From NCBI GenBank assembly GCA_034434635.1, contig DAOTYX010000167.1, forward strand, positions 1-26,641: DNA of 26,641 nucleotides, in the 5' to 3' direction. Of the stretch, positions 7,861 to 14,563 are shown piece after piece (position 1 is the stretch's first letter; each line of letters begins with the position of its first letter). Made by a program: the position numbers and the translations under genes. The notes beneath the pieces were generated by a model. It did not search any database. It was not told the DNA's origin and worked only from the letters and a program-made list of their open reading frames with translations. This DNA comes from DAOTYX01 sp034434635 (GTDB lineage: Bacteria > Chloroflexota > Anaerolineae > B4-G1 > DUEL01).

Positions 7861-7884
7861 ATGTCATCTCCCGAGGGAAGAGAG

Positions 7885-7908
7885 AGGGACGCACAAATGT
7901 GCGTCCCT
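7885..7908. repeat. 11-bp palindrome, REP-like
   Basis: AGGGACGCACA (7885-7895) is mirrored exactly by TGTGCGTCCCT (7898-7908) across two bases. It covers the last base pairs of the lipoprotein gene, and the TAG stop at 7907-7909 uses its edge. The hairpin has no T-run on either strand, so it is a weak terminator at best. It could be a copy of a dispersed palindromic element. Confidence 0.6.
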
Positions 7909-8809
7909 ACTCCGAGGCTTCGTCATAGGAGAGTTCAAAGTGATAGGCCCAGGAATCCCCCCACCCGTCTGGGACTTGAGGATGCCTTTCATCCGCCTGC
8001 CGCCATCCGGTCAGATCCACTGCCGTCGGGTAGGTCTCGCGGAAGCCATCAATGTCAACATACGCATCCGGGTAGACCCGCTGCGGGGCGATGTCCTCAG
8101 AGGTTCCTGAGACGCTGACGATCTGGTCTCCAAAGTGTATGGCGGCGGCCTCCTCTCCGGCCCACCCCCAAATACACCCCCTGTCGCTGTTGTTCTCGAT
8201 GCGAAACAGGAGCCGCATCCTGTCAGCGTAGCGGATGATCCTCAAGGGTTGCAAGGTCAGGTCATTGATGGTCTGTGGCTCGATATCCAATGGGCGGTCG
8301 TCAACCAGCGCCCCCCAGTTGATCCGCCACTCCCCGCCCTCCCTCCGCAAGGCCCACCACACATCGTAGTTCTGCGGCTCGTCTCTGCCGATCTGCTCCT
8401 TGATCAGCGCATGCACCAGGACCAGGTCTTCGTCAAGTTCCTGGCTTTCTGTGACCCGGTAATCCAGCAGCCGCCAGCCCTCGAAGTCCTGCTGCTCGAA
8501 ATGGGAGATGATGTCCTGACGTCTCAAGCCCAACAGGGAGAGGCTATAGTCAGAGATGAAGGCGGCGGCCTGTTCGAAACGTCGCTGCTGGAGCGCCTCC
8601 AGATAGGCCGTCACGGTTGCATCCGGCCCCTGTATCGCGGGCGGCTCTGCCTCTTCCGGCATGCTTGTGGCCGTGGTCGAGGGGACAAGGGTTGCCGGGT
8701 CCCGCGTGATGACCGGCTCATCCCCTGCGGCGGATTTTGTCATCTGGCACGCCAGAAGCGCGGCGACCAGCAGGGTGAAAGAGAGGAACGGCAAGAGGCG
8801 TCTGTTCAT
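7907..8809 (-). CDS. lipoprotein with NTF2-like or TRAF-like outer domain, unknown function
   Basis: The start is placed at the ATG at 8809, because it has a ribosome site (AAAGGAG, 11 bases upstream) and gives a proper lipoprotein signal: 'MNRRLLPFLSFTLLVAALLAC', whose last residue is Cys21 in a LLAC lipobox. A longer version from 8893 would bury this signal. A Thr/Pro/Glu-rich linker follows. Residues about 62-155 ('ATVTAYLEALQQRRFEQAAA', 'EWRINWG') fit a SnoaL/NTF2-like fold of secreted proteins. The C-terminal half is beta-rich, with 'MRLLFRIENNSDRGCIWGWA', and may be Ig-like. The protein is expected outside the membrane. A hairpin at 8875-8902 separates it from the gene upstream. Its place in the ATPase cluster suggests an envelope partner, but this is only positional. 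Confidence 0.75.
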   Translation of the reverse strand: MNRRLLPFLSFTLLVAALLACQMTKSAAGDEPVITRDPATLVPSTTATSMPEEAEPPAIQGPDATVTAYLEALQQRRFEQAAAFISDYSLSLLGLRRQDIISHFEQQDFEGWRLLDYRVTESQELDEDLVLVHALIKEQIGRDEPQNYDVWWALRREGGEWRINWGALVDDRPLDIEPQTINDLTLQPLRIIRYADRMRLLFRIENNSDRGCIWGWAGEEAAAIHFGDQIVSVSGTSEDIAPQRVYPDAYVDIDGFRETYPTAVDLTGWRQADERHPQVPDGWGDSWAYHFELSYDEASE

Positions 8810-8874
8810 CGTCGTGTTCTCCTTTGTGTGCCTCTTTGAGGTACTCGGCTGTTCGGAAAGGCTGATTCTACGTG

Positions 8875-8902
8875 GGCGGGAGTGGGAGGGCACACTCCCG
8901 CC
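8875..8902 (-). terminator. hairpin between two membrane-protein genes
   Basis: GGCGGGAGTG (8875-8884) pairs with CACTCCCGCC (8893-8902), a perfect 10-bp stem with an 8-base loop. It lies 10 bases beyond the stop of the gene at 8913-9365. The T-run expected after it on the minus strand is missing, so it may only protect or pause the transcript. Confidence 0.4.
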
Positions 8903-8912
8903 AGAGAGGTAT

Positions 8913-9365
8913 TCAGTTGTTCAGAGCCCGCCCGATAGCCGCCAGCGCCGCTTGGGCCAGGCGGATCAGGAGGCGCACGGCCTGTTGTACGACCGGCAGT
9001 GCCAGGAACGACGTTGCCTCTTCGATCAAGGCCCTGACAGCCCCGAGGAACTGGATCACCTGTTCCCACTTGACCCCGCAGTCCGCAGACGAACCTGGCG
9101 TGGCGGCAGGCTGACCATCAATCTCCTCCATCGCCGGTACAAAGTGCATGTACCAGCACTCCCGGTTCATGGTGCAGGCCACACACGGCTGCGGGTTCCC
9201 CTGGCGACCCAGACAGGCCGCGACCAATGGCGAGGCTGGCACGAGCAGCCCCCCCACGACGGGCCGCCGGTGACGTGCTGCCGCACCGGCCCGCCGACGG
9301 CAGGCCAGGACGGCAAGCATCACCAGGAGGCCCAGCAACAGTACCGACGAGAAGATCCTTTCCAT
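8913..9365 (-). CDS. membrane-anchored cysteine-containing protein, unknown function
   Basis: The ATG at 9365 follows a strong ribosome site (GAGGAGAG). Residues 4-22 are a hydrophobic helix ('IFSSVLLLGLLVMLAVLAC'), which could be a membrane anchor or a lipoprotein signal with the LAC lipobox at Cys22. An Arg-rich stretch directly follows. In the middle is 'CVACTMNREC', a cluster of three cysteines, with another Cys ('SADCGVKWEQ') further on. The C-terminal 60 residues are amphipathic helix ('QQAVRLLIRLAQAALAAIG'). If the Arg-rich segment stays in the cytoplasm, the protein is a single-pass inner-membrane protein. If it is a lipoprotein, the cysteines are outside. No family is recognised. Confidence 0.6.
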   Translation of the reverse strand: MERIFSSVLLLGLLVMLAVLACRRRAGAAARHRRPVVGGLLVPASPLVAACLGRQGNPQPCVACTMNRECWYMHFVPAMEEIDGQPAATPGSSADCGVKWEQVIQFLGAVRALIEEATSFLALPVVQQAVRLLIRLAQAALAAIGRALNN

Positions 9366-9382
9366 CTCTCCTCCTCAAGACT

Positions 9383-9413
9383 GGCAGTCCCTCTCCGCTC
9401 AGGAGAGACTGCC
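9383..9413. repeat. imperfect palindrome upstream of the cysteine-containing protein gene
   Basis: GGCAGTCCCTCTCC (9383-9396) pairs with GGAGAGACTGCC (9402-9413), with a two-base bulge and a 5-base loop. It ends about 10 bases before the ribosome site of the gene starting at 9365, so it would form in the mRNA leader of that gene. Confidence 0.5.
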
Positions 9414-9699
9414 CGTGGGAGAGGCGCCCTCCCACCTCTGGCGAACGCGCACCGCCGACGTCGCGCCTCACGCCGACGTGATCCACGCCCCCGAAGGGGC
9501 GAAGATCCCGTGGGGAGAGAGATGGGCCACCGCTTTTCCCGGTGCCAGAGGTCCAGCCGCTGGTCAGCCGGGTTGGTCAGGTGCACGGCCACTATGCCTG
9601 TGGCCTGGAAAAGAACAGGCCGGACCTCCGACGGTTGGGATCCGGCCTGCGTTGCGTGGACTGCCGACGAACGGACACGCTCTTGAGCGCGGGCCCCCT
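9414..9699. other. gap of about 290 bases without a supported gene
   Basis: The stretch contains the ssb terminator (9607-9649) but no ORF with a good ribosome site. Open frames on both strands here have no recognisable protein content. I see no convincing promoter for the gene starting at 9365. Confidence 0.4.
9607..9649 (-). terminator. intrinsic terminator of ssb
   Basis: On the minus strand CAGGCCGGA pairs with TCCGGCCTG (plus coordinates 9641-9649 and 9616-9624), and the stem is followed by the T-rich stretch TTCTTTTCC. It lies about 50 bases beyond the ssb stop, in the right orientation. Confidence 0.7.
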
Positions 9700-10125
9700 C
9701 TAGGGACCCTTGCCTGCCTCCTCCTGGGCGCGGCTCAAGGTCAAGATCTGTTCAGCGATCACTTCCACCACTTCGTCCTCTATGAAACTCTTCGTGGGGT
9801 CGAAGCCAGGCTTCCAGCCCACCGGCCCACCCTGCGTCATCTGGGCTACTTCCGTCAGAGTGCGCCGGAAGGGCCGGCTGCCCAGGAAGCCGTGCACCCG
9901 CACCCGCTGGCCGGGGCGGATGGCCACCGGCAGGCCGCCGGGCGCTCCACCCACCACCCGCACCGTCATGTAATCCGCCGACTGGTCATGATCGGTGGAG
10001 ACAGACGGCGGCGGCTTCTGCGGCAGGTGCGGATCGCGATAGGAGGCCAGCCGGAAGCATAGGTCTCCTCCCCAATGCCACACCTTGTTGGTGACGTACC
10101 CTTCGATGATGACGGCATTGAGCAT
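9700..10125 (-). CDS. ssb: single-stranded-DNA-binding protein (OB fold), divergent
   Basis: The product starts 'MLNAVIIEGYVTNKVWHW', a typical SSB first strand, and continues with an OB-fold pattern: 'DYMTVRVVGG', 'RPGQRVRVHGFLGSRPFRR' and 'VEVIAEQILTLSRAQEEAGK'. This matches the SSB order of a first beta strand, a strand with the target surface, a 'G..v.v.G.l' turn and a final beta strand. An insertion at about 25-55 (Pro/Asp-rich) makes loop 1-2 long. The acidic 'DDIPF'-type tail of housekeeping SSB is absent, which suggests an accessory copy. I chose the ATG at 10125, because GGAGG lies 5 bases upstream. The in-frame ATG at 10137 overlaps that ribosome site. Transcription comes from a consensus promoter (10233-10260) through a terminator-like hairpin. 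Confidence 0.75.
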   Translation of the reverse strand: MLNAVIIEGYVTNKVWHWGGDLCFRLASYRDPHLPQKPPPSVSTDHDQSADYMTVRVVGGAPGGLPVAIRPGQRVRVHGFLGSRPFRRTLTEVAQMTQGGPVGWKPGFDPTKSFIEDEVVEVIAEQILTLSRAQEEAGKGP

Positions 10126-10163
10126 ATCTTCCTCCATTGTGATCTGCGATGAGGGGCGTATAA

Positions 10164-10209
10164 CAAAAAGGCCGGAAGGTGAGCCCCGGTGCTCAAGTCC
10201 CTTCCGGCC
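10164..10209 (-). terminator. intrinsic terminator or attenuator in the ssb leader
   Basis: GGCCGGAAGG (10170-10179) and CCTTCCGGCC (10200-10209) form a perfect 10-bp stem, with a second inner stem TGAGC/GCTCA. Read on the minus strand, the stem is followed by TTTTT and then GTTAT. It lies between the ssb promoter and ssb, only about 17-20 bases after the expected transcript start. So most transcripts may stop after about 60 bases. Confidence 0.75.
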
Positions 10210-10232
10210 AACGCGCTTCGAGTTTTATGAAT

Positions 10233-10260
10233 ATTATAAGCAAGTTCTGACGAGTGTCAA
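10233..10260 (-). promoter_or_regulatory. consensus sigma-70 promoter facing ssb
   Basis: On the minus strand TTGACA (plus 10255-10260) and TATAAT (plus 10233-10238) are separated by 16 bases, a perfect match at both boxes. The transcript should start near 10226. The -35 box is one arm of an inverted repeat shared with the aor promoter. Confidence 0.85.
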
Positions 10261-10298
10261 GTGGCATTCGGCGAAATTGGGACGATCAACACTTGACA
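10255..10298. promoter_or_regulatory. 9-bp inverted repeat joining the two divergent -35 boxes
   Basis: TGTCAAGTG (10255-10263) and CACTTGACA (10290-10298) are exact mirror images, 26 bases apart. Each contains the -35 hexamer of one of the divergent promoters plus three further bases. The extra matched bases could be an operator for one regulator acting on both genes, or chance extension of two consensus boxes. Confidence 0.5.
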
Positions 10299-10321
10299 TC
10301 AGCCCACATCCGATGTAATAT
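10293..10321 (+). promoter_or_regulatory. sigma-70 promoter of the aldehyde:ferredoxin oxidoreductase gene
   Basis: TTGACA (10293-10298) and TAATAT (10316-10321) are 17 bases apart. The transcript should begin near 10328, giving a leader of about 198 bases before the ATG at 10526. Confidence 0.85.
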
Positions 10322-10328
10322 GAAAGAC

Positions 10329-10476
10329 ACAACCTGCCGCCGAAAGGCACCCTCCGACTCAGACCGTTCCCTCAGGGACGGCTGAGCGATAAGGTGTGGG
10401 GAGCAATTCCCACGCCCGCCGTGCTTGCGAAGGAGGTTTCCTGGTTGAGCATGTTCTGCCAGGGGGCCTCCTTTTT
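10329..10476 (+). promoter_or_regulatory. structured mRNA leader, candidate Moco/Tuco-type riboswitch
   Basis: Three helices can be drawn. Hairpin 1 is CTCAG (10358-10362) with CTGAG (10382-10386), with CCG/CGG and TCCC/GGGA pairs inside. Hairpin 2 is GTGTGGGGA (10394-10402) with TTCCCACGC (10407-10415), closed by a GCAA tetraloop. An outer helix CCTCC (10351-10355) with GGAGG (10432-10436) would enclose both. The same GGAGG also forms the base of the downstream terminator, so the two states exclude each other: the folded leader would allow read-through. Moco/Tuco leaders are known to precede molybdenum or tungsten enzyme genes, and a GNRA-capped helix is typical of them. The class call is inference; I cannot align it to a family model. 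Confidence 0.5.
10430..10476 (+). terminator. intrinsic terminator in the aor leader
   Basis: AAGGAGG (10430-10436) pairs with CCTCCTT (10467-10473), and CCTGG (10440-10444) with CCAGG (10459-10463), above a TTT/GGG internal loop. The stem runs into a T-tract (10472-10476). It stands 50 bases before the aor ATG, so it must be regulated or leaky. Confidence 0.75.
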
Positions 10477-10525
10477 CGTGTGTCTGGCGTGTCCATTTTT
10501 CACGTCATAGCAAAAGGAGGCAAGT

Positions 10526-12265
10526 ATGGCAAAGATCCTGCGCGTCAATATGACCAACCGCACCGCGAAGTTCGAGGATGTGCCGGAGAAGTACCGGCAC
10601 CTGGGCGGGCGCGGCCTGACGACGGCCATCATCTGCGACGAGGTGGACCCCACCTGTCACCCGCTGGGCCCCAACAATAAACTGGTCTTCGCCCCCGGCA
10701 TCCTCGCCGGCACCGTGGCCCCCACCTCCGGGCGCGTCTCGGTGGGCGCCAAGTCCCCCCTCACCGGCGGCATCAAGGAGTCGAACGCCGGCACCGCCTG
10801 GGCGCAAGACGTCGCCCGGCTGGGCATCAAGGCCATCATCGTGGAAGGTTACCCGACCGATGAGGGCTGGTGGGGACTGCACATCACCAAAGACGGCGCC
10901 ACCTTCTTCCCCGCCGATGAGTACGCCGGCAAGAGCCTGTACGAGATTTTCCCCGGGCTTTTCCAGCGCTTCGGCAAGAAAGTGAGCGTCATGACCATCG
11001 GCGTGGCCGGCGAGCAGAAGATGGCCATGGCCGGCATCTGCTTCAACGACATTGACAACCGCCCCAGCCGCTACTCCGGCCGTGGCGGGCTCGGCGCTGT
11101 CGCCGGCTCCAAGCGGCTCAAATTCATCATTGTGGACAGCGCCGGCGGACCGGGTGTGGAGATCGCCAATAAGGCCCTGTTCGACCAGGGACGGGAGAAG
11201 ATGCGCGCCGCGCTCAACGAGCACGCCATCACCAAGCCCGGCGGCGGACTCAACTCCTATGGCACCGCCATCCTCATCAACATCCTCAACGAGGCGGGCG
11301 GCCTGCCCACCCGCAACTTCCGCGAGGGCCGCTTCGAGGACGCCGCCAAGATCTCCGGCGAGGCGATGGCCGAAACCTGCAAGACCCGCGGCGGCGTGGG
11401 CATGATGGGCCACCCCTGCCACCCCGGCTGCATCATCAAGTGCTCCAATGTCATCCCCAACCCCGACGGCACCGAGATGGTCTCCTGCATCGAGTACGAG
11501 ACCTCCTGGGCGCTGGGGGCCAACTGCGGCATCGGCGACCTGGATGTGGTGGGCAAGTTGACCTGGCTGTGCAACGACATCGGCCTGGACACCATCGAGG
11601 CGGGCGGCGCTATCGCCGTGGCCATGGAAGCGGGCCTGGCCGCCTTCGGCGACGGCAAGAAGGCCATCGCGATGCTGGAGGAGATCCGCAAGGGCACGCC
11701 GCTGGGCCACATCCTCGGCAACGGCGCGGCCACCACCGGCAAGGCCTTCGGCGTCGTGCGCGTGCCCGGCGTCAAGGGACAGAACATGCCCGCCTACGAG
11801 CCGCGCGCCGTCAAGGGCATCGGCGTCACCTACGCCACCAGCACGATGGGCGCCGACCACACCGCCGGCTACACCATCGCCCCGGAGATCCTGGGCGTGA
11901 TGGGCAAGGTGGACCAGTTCGACACCAACAAGGCCGCCCTCTCCCGCGCCTTCCAGTACACCACGGCCTTCATTGACTCCTCCGGTCACTGCCTGTTCAT
12001 CGCCTTCGCCATCCTGGATATCCCCAGCGGCTACGAAGGGATGATCGAGGAGATCAACGGCGTGCTGGGCACCAGGTGGACCGCCGACGACGTCGTCAAC
12101 ATCGGCAAGGAGATCGTGCTCAAGGAGCGGGCCTTCAACCAGGCCGCCGGTCTCACCGCAGCCCATGACCGCATCCCAGAGTTCATGAAGTACGAGAAAC
12201 TCCCGCCGCACAACGTGGTCTGGGACGTAAGCGACGAGACCCTGGACGCCGTCTTCAGCGAATAA
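10526..12265 (+). CDS. tungsten-type aldehyde:ferredoxin oxidoreductase family enzyme
   Basis: The 579-residue product is full length for the family, which oxidises aldehydes to acids (or the reverse) with ferredoxin, using a tungsten bis-pterin cofactor and one 4Fe-4S cluster. The N-terminal domain has the typical 'HLGGRGLTTAIICDEVDP' and 'PTSGRVSVGAKSPLTGG'. The pterin-site region 'NRPSRYSGRGGLGAVAGSK' is present at about 178-196. 'EYETSWALGANCG' (323-335) carries the family glutamate and 'GADHTAGYT' (442-450) the histidine. Cluster cysteines are 298, 302, 306 and 489. The spacing Cx3Cx3C differs from the usual Cx2Cx3C. The ATG at 10526 has a strong ribosome site (AAAGGAGG). It is transcribed alone behind a structured leader. 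Which aldehyde is used cannot be told. A MoaD-like gene lies 9.7 kb away. Confidence 0.93.
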   Translation: MAKILRVNMTNRTAKFEDVPEKYRHLGGRGLTTAIICDEVDPTCHPLGPNNKLVFAPGILAGTVAPTSGRVSVGAKSPLTGGIKESNAGTAWAQDVARLGIKAIIVEGYPTDEGWWGLHITKDGATFFPADEYAGKSLYEIFPGLFQRFGKKVSVMTIGVAGEQKMAMAGICFNDIDNRPSRYSGRGGLGAVAGSKRLKFIIVDSAGGPGVEIANKALFDQGREKMRAALNEHAITKPGGGLNSYGTAILINILNEAGGLPTRNFREGRFEDAAKISGEAMAETCKTRGGVGMMGHPCHPGCIIKCSNVIPNPDGTEMVSCIEYETSWALGANCGIGDLDVVGKLTWLCNDIGLDTIEAGGAIAVAMEAGLAAFGDGKKAIAMLEEIRKGTPLGHILGNGAATTGKAFGVVRVPGVKGQNMPAYEPRAVKGIGVTYATSTMGADHTAGYTIAPEILGVMGKVDQFDTNKAALSRAFQYTTAFIDSSGHCLFIAFAILDIPSGYEGMIEEINGVLGTRWTADDVVNIGKEIVLKERAFNQAAGLTAAHDRIPEFMKYEKLPPHNVVWDVSDETLDAVFSE

Positions 12266-12293
12266 GGGCCTGTCCGAATAACCGCAGTTAGCA

Positions 12294-12329
12294 AAGACAT
12301 CGGAGGTCTTTTCAGACCTCCGATGTCTT
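12294..12329. terminator. perfect 16-bp hairpin between convergent genes
   Basis: AAGACATCGGAGGTCT (12294-12309) pairs with AGACCTCCGATGTCTT (12314-12329) around a four-base TTTC loop. It ends the aor transcript and includes the stop codon of elp3 (12312-12314) on the other strand, so it serves as a bidirectional terminator. T-runs are short on both sides. Confidence 0.75.
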
Positions 12330-13904
12330 CGTCATGTACGTGCCCTCCAGGGCGAAGCCCCGCTCCCGGTAGTAGGGCCGTGTGCCCACGGCAGCGATGA
12401 CGGCCAGACGGGCATAGCCGGCCGCACGGGCGATCTCTCCGGCCTGACCCAACAATCGTGTCCCAAGCCCCGCATGCTGCGCCCGCCCCTCCTGCCGCGC
12501 CCTCAACTCCAGCGCCGGCCCGTAGATGTGCAGTTCACGCACCACCGCCGCCCCGCGCAGAACCTCCATCTCTGGCTCCACCTGCGGGAGGGAGAGGCGC
12601 AGAAAACCAGCCAACCGGCCCGCTGGTGTCTCTGCCGCCAGGAAGTGCTCCAACGTGACATCGGTGGCATAAGTCATCGCGGTGAACCGCAGAGCGGCCG
12701 GGTCCACCGGTTCGTCGCGCACCTCGCGGCAGCGGATGCAACGGCAGGACTGGCCACGCAGGGCCATGCGCCGCTGCACCACCTGGCGCAGGTTGGAAGC
12801 CGTGACACCAGCGACGATCTCGGGCGCGGGGATGTCTCGCATCAGCCGATTCACCCGACAGTAGGGCGGAATGAGCGACTTGCAACCCGCCAACAGGTCC
12901 ACCAACTCCTCCTCGCTGTACGGCACGTACTCGCCGGCAAGCCAGCGTTCGTACAGGCCAGTGCCCGGCAGGAGCAGACAGGGGTAGATCTTCAGTTCGT
13001 CCGGGCGCAGCGCCGGGTCGTCCCACAGCCGCCGGAAATCCTCCAGGTCGCTTTGCAGCGTCGCCCCCAGCAGGTTGGGCATCCAGTGCAGGACGATCTT
13101 GAAGCCGGCCAGACGCAGGCGACGCACCGCCGCGCGCGTCTCGGCGACGGTGTGGCCGCGTCGGTTGAGCGCCAGGATGCGGTCGTCCAGGCTCTGCGCG
13201 CCCAGTTGCACCTTCGTCACCCCCAGTTCGCGCAACCAGCGCACCTCGGCAGGGGTGATACAGTCGGGACGGGTCTCCACCACCAGTCCCACGTTGCGAT
13301 GGGGGGCGGTCTCGTTCGCCCGCTGCGCCTCCGCCAACGAGCAGGCTGGCGCGCCGTTCAGCGCCTCCAGGCAGCGGCGGACGAAGGTCTCCTGGAAGTC
13401 ACGCGGATAATCGGACCATGTGCCGCCGAGGATGAGCAGTTCCACCTTGTCGGTCGGATGGCCGATGTTCTCCAGCGCGCGGATGCGCCCGGCGGTCTGG
13501 GCGAAGGGGTCGTAACCGAAGCGCAACGCCCGCTGCACCCCCGGCTCGCGCGGAAGGTAGGACTTGGGGGCGGTAGCGACAGAGGGACAGTAGAGGCATT
13601 CCCCACGACAGGGGTGCGGCGGGGTGAGCAGACTGACCGGGGCGACGCCGGAGGCGGTGCGCGTGGGCTTGCGCGAGAGATGTCGCGCCAGACGCGCATC
13701 CCAGGCCATGCGCCCGGCCGTGCACAACCGCCGATAGGCGCTCAGGAGTTGCGGGCGGGTGAACAGCCTTCCATCGGCGCGCGGATGACGGCGCAGGACG
13801 GCCTGCACTCGCTCCGGCGTCAGGCGGTCAACTATGGCAGCCAGTTCACGCAGGACTGTCTGGCATTGCAGAAGGTCCTCCGTAAGGTGGCCCTCTACGC
13901 TCAC
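12312..13904 (-). CDS. elp3: Elp3-type tRNA uridine-34 modification enzyme (radical SAM plus GNAT)
   Basis: The 530-residue product has both Elp3 domains. The radical SAM domain shows Cys99, Cys103 and Cys106 in 'PPHPCRGECLYCPS', then 'LRFGYDPFAQT', 'VELLILGGTWSDYP', 'VGLVVETRPDCITP' and 'LGVTKVQLGAQSLDD', all in the family order. The C-terminal acetyltransferase carries 'VRELHIYGPALEL', 'QHAGLGTRLLGQAGEIARAA' and 'VGTRPYYRERGF'. Elp3 adds a carboxymethyl group to wobble uridine in tRNA, using acetyl-CoA and SAM. The start is the GTG at 13904, which overlaps the stop of the phosphatase gene as GTGA; an ATG-led extension further up would overlap that gene fully. Its cysteine motif is CxxxCxxC. 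Elp3 is less common in bacteria than in archaea and eukaryotes. Confidence is high. Confidence 0.93.
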   Translation of the reverse strand: MSVEGHLTEDLLQCQTVLRELAAIVDRLTPERVQAVLRRHPRADGRLFTRPQLLSAYRRLCTAGRMAWDARLARHLSRKPTRTASGVAPVSLLTPPHPCRGECLYCPSVATAPKSYLPREPGVQRALRFGYDPFAQTAGRIRALENIGHPTDKVELLILGGTWSDYPRDFQETFVRRCLEALNGAPACSLAEAQRANETAPHRNVGLVVETRPDCITPAEVRWLRELGVTKVQLGAQSLDDRILALNRRGHTVAETRAAVRRLRLAGFKIVLHWMPNLLGATLQSDLEDFRRLWDDPALRPDELKIYPCLLLPGTGLYERWLAGEYVPYSEEELVDLLAGCKSLIPPYCRVNRLMRDIPAPEIVAGVTASNLRQVVQRRMALRGQSCRCIRCREVRDEPVDPAALRFTAMTYATDVTLEHFLAAETPAGRLAGFLRLSLPQVEPEMEVLRGAAVVRELHIYGPALELRARQEGRAQHAGLGTRLLGQAGEIARAAGYARLAVIAAVGTRPYYRERGFALEGTYMTKTSEV

Positions 13905-14530
13905 GATTCCTGCTTCGCCCGCCACATGTGGCTGGTGTCGTTCAGCAACGCCAACGTGTACCGCTGGCCATCCCATTCGATGAGGTTGACCGCGCAGGTG
14001 TCCTGCCCCAAATGCCAGAAATGGTCGTTCCCCAGCCCCAGCACGGCGCACAGGAGGACCCGATTGACCACCGTGTGGGCCACCAGGCCGATGGTCGTCC
14101 CCTCGTGACGGGCAGCCAGTTCCGCCAGGGCCGCCGAGGAACGCTGCCGCACCTCGTCCAACCCCTCCCCGCCAGGGAAGCGCACCGACTGGGGGGCAGT
14201 GAACCAGGCGTGAAGCATGTCCGGGTAGCGGGCTTTGACCTCCGTGAGCGCCAACCCTTCCCACTCGCCGAAGTGCAGATCCAGCAGGCCGGGATGGGGT
14301 TGGACCGTCAGCCCCTGGGCGTCGGCGATGGCCTGCGCGGTATCCATGGCCCGGCCCATCGGGCTGGCGTAGATGGCGGCGAGGGGCCAGCGGGCAGCGA
14401 CGTAGCGGGCGGTCACCTGCGCCTGCCAGCGCCCTGTCTCGTCCAGCGGCACATCGCTCCTCCCGCGCACCCGTTCCTCACGATTCCAGGCCGTCTGGCC
14501 ATGGCGGACAAGCAGTATTTGGGTTGTCAT
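13901..14530 (-). CDS. histidine phosphatase (phosphoglycerate mutase superfamily)
   Basis: The product opens 'MTTQILLVRHGQTAWNREER' with the catalytic RHG motif at residues 9-11. It continues with 'YASPMGRAMDTAQAIA', 'LDLHFGEWEGL' (the acid residue) and 'IGLVAHTVVNRVLL', which holds the second catalytic histidine. These features define the branch of small phosphatases that form a phosphohistidine intermediate; substrates range from alpha-ribazole phosphate to sugar phosphates and cannot be told here. I chose the ATG at 14530: it has the ribosome site GAGGAG and matches the family start. Earlier codons would be read from heptamer repeat DNA. It ends in a GTGA overlap with elp3, so both are likely co-transcribed and co-translated. 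Confidence 0.88.
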   Translation of the reverse strand: MTTQILLVRHGQTAWNREERVRGRSDVPLDETGRWQAQVTARYVAARWPLAAIYASPMGRAMDTAQAIADAQGLTVQPHPGLLDLHFGEWEGLALTEVKARYPDMLHAWFTAPQSVRFPGGEGLDEVRQRSSAALAELAARHEGTTIGLVAHTVVNRVLLCAVLGLGNDHFWHLGQDTCAVNLIEWDGQRYTLALLNDTSHMWRAKQES

Positions 14531-14563
14531 GGCGTTCTCCTCGAGAATGATGTTACGGACGAT

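Noticed and set aside
8810..8893. Longer start of the lipoprotein gene
   Set aside because: It would place 28 basic residues before a clear lipobox signal; the internal ATG has the ribosome site.
570..10125. Complete integrative conjugative element
   Set aside because: An ATPase and ssb alone are not enough: no relaxase, coupling protein, integrase or attachment repeats are visible.
10505..12211. 568-codon open frame antisense to the aldehyde:ferredoxin oxidoreductase gene
   Set aside because: Gly/Ala/Asp/His-rich shadow caused by strong third-position GC in the real gene; no ribosome site or family.
13905..14264. N-terminal extension of elp3 into the phosphatase gene
   Set aside because: The extension is the phosphatase read in another frame; the GTGA overlap at 13901-13904 gives the usual Elp3 length.
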